Shown here one piece after another: positions 60,103 to 64,000 of a stretch of DNA of 64,000 bases. The DNA is from Kosakonia sacchari (GTDB lineage Bacteria; Pseudomonadota; Gammaproteobacteria; Enterobacterales; Enterobacteriaceae), in the NCBI GenBank assembly GCA_900109485.1, contig FOAY01000005.1, positions 62,001 through 126,000 on the forward strand, in the 5' to 3' direction. The notes beneath the pieces were generated by a model, which was not told where the DNA came from, did no database searches, and was given only the letters and a program-made list of their open reading frames with translations. Numbering within the stretch: the first letter of the stretch is position 1; every line of letters begins with the position of its first letter. Both the position numbers and the translations under genes were made by a program.

Positions 60103-63084
60103 ATGCTGGTTAATCTTTGCGACTACAAACAGAGCGTGACGCTGATTGCCAACAGCGGCGTGCAGTTTCTTGATTTTGGCGTGACGCCGCAGGATTCGGC
60201 CAATAGCGGCCGTTTTGTGCGTAAAACGGCTAACGGCCCGCTGCTGCGACTCGATTTTGATGTGGTGAACGAGCGCTATACTCTGCCGAACCGCGATGGC
60301 GGTCAGCCGGAAGTGGTCAAGCCGGAAAGCACCCACGCGTTGCAGTATTCGCTGTCGATCCTCGATGGCGTCTGGCTGCCGGTGCCTTTTTTGCGTTTTA
60401 ACCCGCCGCGTACTTTTGTTGAAGGGCCGGATAACTGGGCGCGGGTGCAGATCCGTAAATTGAGCGAGCCAGACAGCGCAGGCAATACGCACCGTATCGC
60501 GCTGGCGCTCGACAGCCAGATCAACGACAACTCCCCGGCTTCTCTGGCGCCGCAGGAGAACGACATCCTTAACGGCACGCGCTTTGCGCTGGCCTGGCAT
60601 GATGATGAAGTCGCCGATTTCCTCGATCAAACCTGGGTTGACGGCTGGCTGCGGGAAGCCTTCTTACACTACATTTCGCAGCATGAAAGCCGCAGCGAGC
60701 GGGAAATCACGCAGGCGCTGCGCGGCTTTGAATACCAGGCGCACTGGCTGAACCTGATGACCCTGCTCGGCTCACAATTGCAGGTACCGGAAGTCAAAAT
60801 CGTCACCCATACGCTGAGTACCCCGGCGATTCCGGTTGATCTGATCCTCGATGTCGGTAACACCCACACCTGCGGCGTGATCATTGAAGATCATGGCGAT
60901 GCCAATGACGGTTTGCGCCAGACGGCAGAGTTGCAGGTGCGATCGCTCAGCGAGCCGCAATTCCTTAACGAGCCGCTATTTACCAGCCGCCTGGAGTTTT
61001 CGGAAGCGCGTTTTGGTAAGCAGCACTTCTCGGTGGAGAGCGGGCGCGAAGATGCATTCATCTGGCCGTCGATTGTGCGCGTCGGCGATGAAGCCCGCAA
61101 ACTGGCGATGCAGCGCGTCGGTACTGAAGGCAACAGCGGGATCTCCAGCCCGCGCCGTTATCTGTGGGATGAAACCCCGGTGTTGCAGGACTGGCGCTTT
61201 AGCCAGATGAACAGCAAAACGCAGCGCGAACCGCTGGCCACCGCTTTCCCGCTGATGAACCTGATGAACGATGAAGGCCAGCCGCTCTACAGCCTGCCGC
61301 TGGATGAGCGTTTGCCGGTCTTTTCGCCGCAGTACAGCCGCAGCACCCTGATGACCCATATGCTGTGTGAATTGCTGTCGCAGGCGCTGGGGCAAATCAA
61401 CAGCGTGGCGACGCGTTTGCGCCTCGGCTTCCCGGCTTCTCCGCGCCAGTTGCGCACCATCATTTTGACCCTGCCTTCCGCGATGCCGAAGCAGGAGCGT
61501 GAAATCTTCCGCCGCCGCATGTTTGAAGCGATCGCGCTGGTGTGGAAAGCGATGGGCTGGCATCCGCAGGATGAAGACTTTGCCAACCGCAAGCAGCAGG
61601 AAAAGAGCGTGGTGCCGGTTCCGCATATTCAAATGGAGTGGGACGAAGCGAGCTGCGGACAACTGGTGTGGCTGTATAACGAAGCGATCTCCCGTTTTGC
61701 CGGGCAGACAGAAACCTTTTTCGCCTCCCTCGCCCGCCCGGATCGCGCGGAAGCGCCCGGCGCAGTGAAAGGCCGTTCGCTGCGCGTTGCCTCTGTCGAT
61801 ATTGGCGGCGGCACCACCGATATGGCGATCACCCATTATCAGCTTGATGATGGCACCGGCAGCAACGTCAAAATCACCCCGCAACTGCTGTTTCGCGAAG
61901 GGTTTAAAGTGGCGGGTGATGACATTCTGCTGGATGTGATCCAGCGCTGCGTGCTGCCTGCGCTGCAAACGCAGATGCAAAAAGCGGGCATCAGCGATGC
62001 GGCGGCGATTATGGCGACGCTGTTTGGCGACTCCGGGCGTATTGATACGCAGGCAGTTTTGCGCCAGCAGACCACGCTGCAACTGTTTATGCCGATCGGT
62101 CACGCGATCCTTGCCGCCTGGGAAGAGAGCGATATCAACGATCCGCTGGCCGGATTGCATGCGACCTTCGGCGAATTGCTCAAGCAGCAGCCGACGCGCA
62201 ACGTGATGAATTACCTGCGCCAGGCGATTGATCATGCGTTGCCGTCCGGCTCGGCGGAGTTCGACGTGCTTTCCGTGCCGTTGCAGGTCAATTTTCGCGA
62301 ATTGCAGGATGCGATGCTGAACGGACAATTTACGCTTACCGCCCCGCTGCATGCGGTGTGCGAAGCCATTTCCCACTACAGTTGCGACGTGTTGCTGATC
62401 ACCGGCCGTCCGGGCTGCCTGCCGGGCGTGCAGGCGCTGATCCGCCATTTGCAGCCCGTACCGGTTAACCGCATGATCTGGCTGGATAAATATCGCGTAC
62501 ATGAGTGGTACCCGTTCAGCCAGCAAGGCAAAATCGGTAACCCGAAATCAACAGCGGCGGTCGGCGCGATGCTGTGCAGCCTGGCGCTGGATCTGCGTCT
62601 GCCGCGCTTTAACTTTAAGGCGGCTGACATTGGCGCTTACTCCACCGTGCGCTACCTCGGCGTGCTGGATAACGTGGTGAATACGCTGCGCGACGAAAAC
62701 ATCTGGTATCACGATATCGATCTCGATAAACCGGGTGCCAAGCTGGATGCGAAGCTGCACTTCCCGCTGCGCGGCAATGTGACGCTGGGTTTCCGTCAGT
62801 TAGCTAACGCCCGCTGGCCCGCCACACCGCTCTATACGCTGAGCATTAACTCGCAGGATCTGGCGAAAACCATCGCTGGCGATGGCGTGTTAAATGTGCG
62901 TCTGGCCTTTAGCGGCGGCAACAAACATCACGGCCCGGAATCCTTCACGCTGAGCGAAGCCTGGTTGCAGGACGGAACGCCGGTGCCTGCCGACGCGTTA
63001 ACTTTTAAACTGAATACGCTGGCCGACCGCCGCCATAGCGGTAGTCACTACTGGATCGACAGCGGGAGTGTGTATCTGAAATGA
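60103..63084 (+). CDS. srfB: SrfB family protein with actin-like ATPase motifs
   Basis: 993 residues from the ATG at 60103 (MLVNLCDYKQSVTLIANSGVQFLDFG), 4 nt after the srfA stop; a GTG at 60091 would overlap srfA. Two motifs recall the phosphate loops of the actin/Hsp70 fold: LILDVGNTHTCGVII (about 247-261) and SVDIGGGTTDMAI (about 565-577). Function not established in the literature I recall. Its stop overlaps the srfC start (ATGA). Confidence 0.85.
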   Translation: MLVNLCDYKQSVTLIANSGVQFLDFGVTPQDSANSGRFVRKTANGPLLRLDFDVVNERYTLPNRDGGQPEVVKPESTHALQYSLSILDGVWLPVPFLRFNPPRTFVEGPDNWARVQIRKLSEPDSAGNTHRIALALDSQINDNSPASLAPQENDILNGTRFALAWHDDEVADFLDQTWVDGWLREAFLHYISQHESRSEREITQALRGFEYQAHWLNLMTLLGSQLQVPEVKIVTHTLSTPAIPVDLILDVGNTHTCGVIIEDHGDANDGLRQTAELQVRSLSEPQFLNEPLFTSRLEFSEARFGKQHFSVESGREDAFIWPSIVRVGDEARKLAMQRVGTEGNSGISSPRRYLWDETPVLQDWRFSQMNSKTQREPLATAFPLMNLMNDEGQPLYSLPLDERLPVFSPQYSRSTLMTHMLCELLSQALGQINSVATRLRLGFPASPRQLRTIILTLPSAMPKQEREIFRRRMFEAIALVWKAMGWHPQDEDFANRKQQEKSVVPVPHIQMEWDEASCGQLVWLYNEAISRFAGQTETFFASLARPDRAEAPGAVKGRSLRVASVDIGGGTTDMAITHYQLDDGTGSNVKITPQLLFREGFKVAGDDILLDVIQRCVLPALQTQMQKAGISDAAAIMATLFGDSGRIDTQAVLRQQTTLQLFMPIGHAILAAWEESDINDPLAGLHATFGELLKQQPTRNVMNYLRQAIDHALPSGSAEFDVLSVPLQVNFRELQDAMLNGQFTLTAPLHAVCEAISHYSCDVLLITGRPGCLPGVQALIRHLQPVPVNRMIWLDKYRVHEWYPFSQQGKIGNPKSTAAVGAMLCSLALDLRLPRFNFKAADIGAYSTVRYLGVLDNVVNTLRDENIWYHDIDLDKPGAKLDAKLHFPLRGNVTLGFRQLANARWPATPLYTLSINSQDLAKTIAGDGVLNVRLAFSGGNKHHGPESFTLSEAWLQDGTPVPADALTFKLNTLADRRHSGSHYWIDSGSVYLK

Positions 63085-64000
63085 GTGCGAGCGTAAACAC
63101 CACCCAGGCGTTGAGCGCATGGATTAACGAAAACCGGACACTTTCACCGCTGCTGGATGATGATGCCGACGCGCTGCTGGCCCGCCTGAATGCGGCCGCA
63201 GCCGGAGAAACCGCGCTGCGCGACACCGTTAACGCGCCCTGCACCATCGGTCTGTATGGCCATTCGCAGGCGGCGAAAGCCCATCTGCTCGGCGCGCTGT
63301 GCGGCAGCGGCAACGGGCGGCTGGATGTGCGTCCGGGCGATAAAACGCTGGATTACTTTACCCATATCAATCCGGGCCACGCGCTGACCAGCATGGCGCT
63401 GCGTTTCAGCCCGGATCACTCGCCGATGGATGACAGCTTTCCGCTCTGTTTGCGCATTATCAGCGAAGCCGAACTGGTGCAGTTGTTTATTGCCCATACC
63501 CAGCAGCAGCCGGAATTGCGCGCGGCCGATAAAGCGGTGATCGAAAGCCGGGTCGCGAAATGGCGCACCCTGCGCCAGCCGAATCCGGTACCGGGGATCA
63601 CCGCCGAAGAGATTGGCGGCATTGCCCGTTTCTGGCGCTCTGTCGTGCCTTCGTCGCAGCAGCAAATGGACGATGCTTTGTGGTATCAGTTCGCCAGCCT
63701 GCTGCCGCAACTGGATCTCAGCGCACGTGCCAGCGCCTGGTCGTTATTATGGGGCGAGCAACACGAATTGACGCAGCAGTGGCTGGCGCTGGCGCACACC
63801 CTGCACCAGACCGGCAATGCCAGCGAACTGGCCGCGCCGTTAAGCGTGCTGGTCGATAGCTTCGCCCTGCCGACAGACGGATTTTTAACCCCGGCAGAAC
63901 CCGGCAGCGAAGAGATTCATGATGAAGTGGTGGTGCATCCCTGGGCCAACGATCAACGGCTCAATGCCGTCAGTATTCCGCTGGCGACGCTGGCGCTGAT
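63081..64000 (+). CDS. srfC: SrfC family protein, 3' end beyond window
   Basis: The first 306 codons are present (MSASVNTTQALSAWINENRTLSPLLDDD). GLYGHSQAAKAHLLGAL near residues 58-74 resembles a P-loop in which the usual GKS/T is replaced by AKA, so nucleotide binding is doubtful. Relatives are about 700-800 residues. Third gene of the srfABC operon; function unknown. Confidence 0.82.
   Translation, partial: MSASVNTTQALSAWINENRTLSPLLDDDADALLARLNAAAAGETALRDTVNAPCTIGLYGHSQAAKAHLLGALCGSGNGRLDVRPGDKTLDYFTHINPGHALTSMALRFSPDHSPMDDSFPLCLRIISEAELVQLFIAHTQQQPELRAADKAVIESRVAKWRTLRQPNPVPGITAEEIGGIARFWRSVVPSSQQQMDDALWYQFASLLPQLDLSARASAWSLLWGEQHELTQQWLALAHTLHQTGNASELAAPLSVLVDSFALPTDGFLTPAEPGSEEIHDEVVVHPWANDQRLNAVSIPLATLAL

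Noticed and set aside
60976-62526. 516-codon minus-strand open frame inside srfB
   Set aside because: Long but rich in Arg, His and Gln as antisense frames of GC-rich genes are; the plus-strand SrfB match is strong.
1-64000. CRISPR arrays, tRNA or rRNA genes, insertion sequences, integrases and attachment sites
   Set aside because: I looked for regular repeat-spacer arrays, tRNA-like cloverleaf ends and transposase or integrase motifs and saw none; a dedicated search was not possible.

Overview
The window looks like chromosome from an Enterobacterales species close to Kosakonia, Enterobacter or Klebsiella. Most genes read as close relatives of E. coli or Salmonella proteins (Sra, MaeA, FdnGHI, YddG, NhoA, SmvA, PptA, AnsP, YncD, McbR, CurA, MnaT, YdcZ, YdcY, SrfABC) and the order partly follows the E. 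coli sra-maeA-fdn-yddG and curA-mcbR-yncD-ansP neighbourhoods. Accessory blocks are inserted between these conserved genes. All calls come from reading the sequence and from remembered family features; no database search was run.

Layout: 1-2.1 kb, two AT-rich glycosyltransferase genes (the first cut by the window edge). 2.4-4.5 kb, sra and maeA. 4.6-6.5 kb, an ABC-F ATPase gene preceded by a 27-residue leader ORF and mutually exclusive hairpins that look like a translational attenuator. 6.7-13.9 kb, a six-gene operon: a dipeptide/nickel-type ABC importer, a luciferase-like flavin monooxygenase and a fused carboxymuconolactone-decarboxylase/AhpD-like protein. 13.9-15.1 kb, an AraJ-like exporter. 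15.4-15.9 kb, a shortened CcdAB-like toxin-antitoxin pair. 16-20.6 kb, the nitrate-inducible formate dehydrogenase fdnGHI with an in-frame selenocysteine UGA. 20.8-24.7 kb, yddG, the smvA efflux pump with its TetR regulator and operator, and nhoA. 24.8-28.2 kb, a Fe(III)/aminoethylphosphonate-type ABC importer. 28.4-30.8 kb, a diguanylate cyclase and a flavin-reductase-like protein.

The most distinctive region is 31.1-37.7 kb. Seven small genes, nearly all followed by their own hairpin, encode 78-86-residue peptides with a conserved 15-residue class II microcin leader (E at -8, M at -7, V at -4, G at -2, A or S at -1) and glycine-zipper mature parts. Immediately upstream on the same strand lie a CvaB-like peptidase-containing ABC exporter (C33, H106, D122) and a CvaA/HlyD-like adaptor. 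No immunity gene is recognisable. The arrangement resembles colicin V-type microcin systems, and the glycine zippers recall the Caulobacter CDZ contact-dependent system, but seven related peptides served by one exporter is an unusual expansion.

After it come a 5'-truncated DmlA/tartrate-dehydrogenase relic, pptA, an acyltransferase-3/SGNH hydrolase pair, a GST, a small P-loop kinase-like gene, and a GntR-like LacI regulator divergent from L-talarate/galactarate dehydratase and its transporter, with two matching operators. Then follow ansP, a 3' scrap of yncE, yncD, a chemoreceptor with a FliA-like promoter, mcbR, curA, an XRE-cupin regulator divergent from mnaT-ydcZ, ydcY, an orphan dipeptide-type binding protein, and srfA-srfB-srfC (the last cut by the window end).
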